Below, in pieces: positions 4,890 to 5,048 of a stretch of DNA of 5,048 bases. The translations under genes and the position numbers were made by a program. Location of the stretch: contig JAUXAH010000167.1 of the NCBI GenBank assembly GCA_030614945.1, positions 1-5,048 of the forward strand, written 5' to 3'. Positions within the stretch are counted from its first letter, which is position 1; each line of letters begins with the position of its first letter. The DNA comes from Phycisphaerae bacterium. GTDB lineage: Bacteria; Planctomycetota; Phycisphaerae; Sedimentisphaerales; SG8-4. The notes under the pieces were generated by a model. That model searched no databases. It saw nothing but the letters and a program-made list of their open reading frames with translations, and had not been told where the DNA came from.

Positions 4890-5048
4890 CAAGATTGGGT
4901 TTGAATTGGGTTTGTTTTTTTGGACTGCGAAATCATCTTTTTTTCTGTAATCCTTTATTATAAGTGAGTTTACATTCATTTTGGCTTTTCGGAGATTGGC
5001 TTTGTTTGGGTTTGAATTGGGTTTGTTTTTTTGGACTGCGAAATCATC

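Larger units (their letters stand above)
4545..5048. other. Gene-free region upstream of the hydrolase: leader plus repeat zone
   Basis: Bases 4545-4680 contain the leader and candidate promoter of the hydrolase. From about 4710 to the window end the DNA consists of degenerate copies of GGGTTTG-rich repeat, a 7-bp tandem array and small palindromes. Minus-strand open frames of about 70 codons (4546-4767, 4586-4810, 4767-4979) lack recognisable domains, one begins with GTG, and their peptides mirror the repeats, so they are not annotated as genes. Confidence 0.7.
4774..5048. repeat. Degenerate tandem repeat with 111-bp period
   Basis: A 43-base block beginning TTGGGTTTGAATTGGG is identical at 4895-4937 and 5006-5048, exactly 111 bases apart. 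A second block beginning TAATCCTTT at 4948-4979 matches 4837-4868 (26 of 32 bases), again 111 bases apart. A more diverged copy of the first block, TTGGGTTTGATTGGGTTTG, starts at 4774. There are thus about two and a half units, and the last is cut by the window end. On the minus strand the units read as peptide with M-N-V-x-S, K-D-Y and N-K-P-N-S-N-P, and the period divisible by three keeps that frame open. I recall similar peptides among planctomycete hypothetical proteins, which may themselves be shadows of this repeat. Confidence 0.9.

Noticed and set aside
4774..5048. CRISPR array
   Set aside because: The repeated blocks lie 111 bases apart and the sequence between them is itself repeated, so there are no unique spacers, and no cas gene is present.

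Overview
The window looks like a piece of a planctomycete-type genome, most likely from an uncultured, metagenome-derived Phycisphaerae-like lineage. This is inferred from three things. The first is a GldG-family/DUF4340 gene pair whose proteins carry D-P-N motifs. The second is a lipoprotein-type ADP-ribosylglycohydrolase. The third is intergenic DNA full of short palindromes and of repeats whose minus strand reads as K-P-N-S-N-P-like peptide. No rRNA, tRNA, CRISPR array, transposase or phage gene is visible.

Layout. Bases 1-142 carry no open gene. Bases 143-1573 (+) hold the C-terminal two thirds or so of a GldG-like auxiliary protein of an ABC-2-type transport system. Its N-terminal part is absent, and stops in all three forward frames just upstream suggest a pseudogene, a frameshift or an assembly edge. 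A palindromic repeat (1591-1675) sits in the 122-bp gap before an intact DUF4340 membrane-anchored protein (1696-2883, +), the usual partner of GldG-like proteins. Bases 2884-3248 are a gene-free, convergent intergenic region built almost entirely from small hairpins, some made of shared rearranged modules. Bases 3249-4544 (-) encode a predicted lipoprotein of the ADP-ribosylglycohydrolase fold with a strong ribosome binding site. Bases 4545-5048 contain its leader and a candidate promoter, then a gene-free repeat zone with a 111-bp period running off the window end.

How they work together. The two plus-strand genes would form the extracytoplasmic/auxiliary end of an ABC-2 export or envelope-remodelling operon. 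Its ATPase and permease genes would be expected upstream, outside the window. The minus-strand hydrolase is a separate convergent unit, and nothing in the sequence links it functionally to the transporter pair. I see no convincing new multi-gene system here. The most unusual material is the broken gldG-like 5' end and the two repeat-rich intergenic regions.
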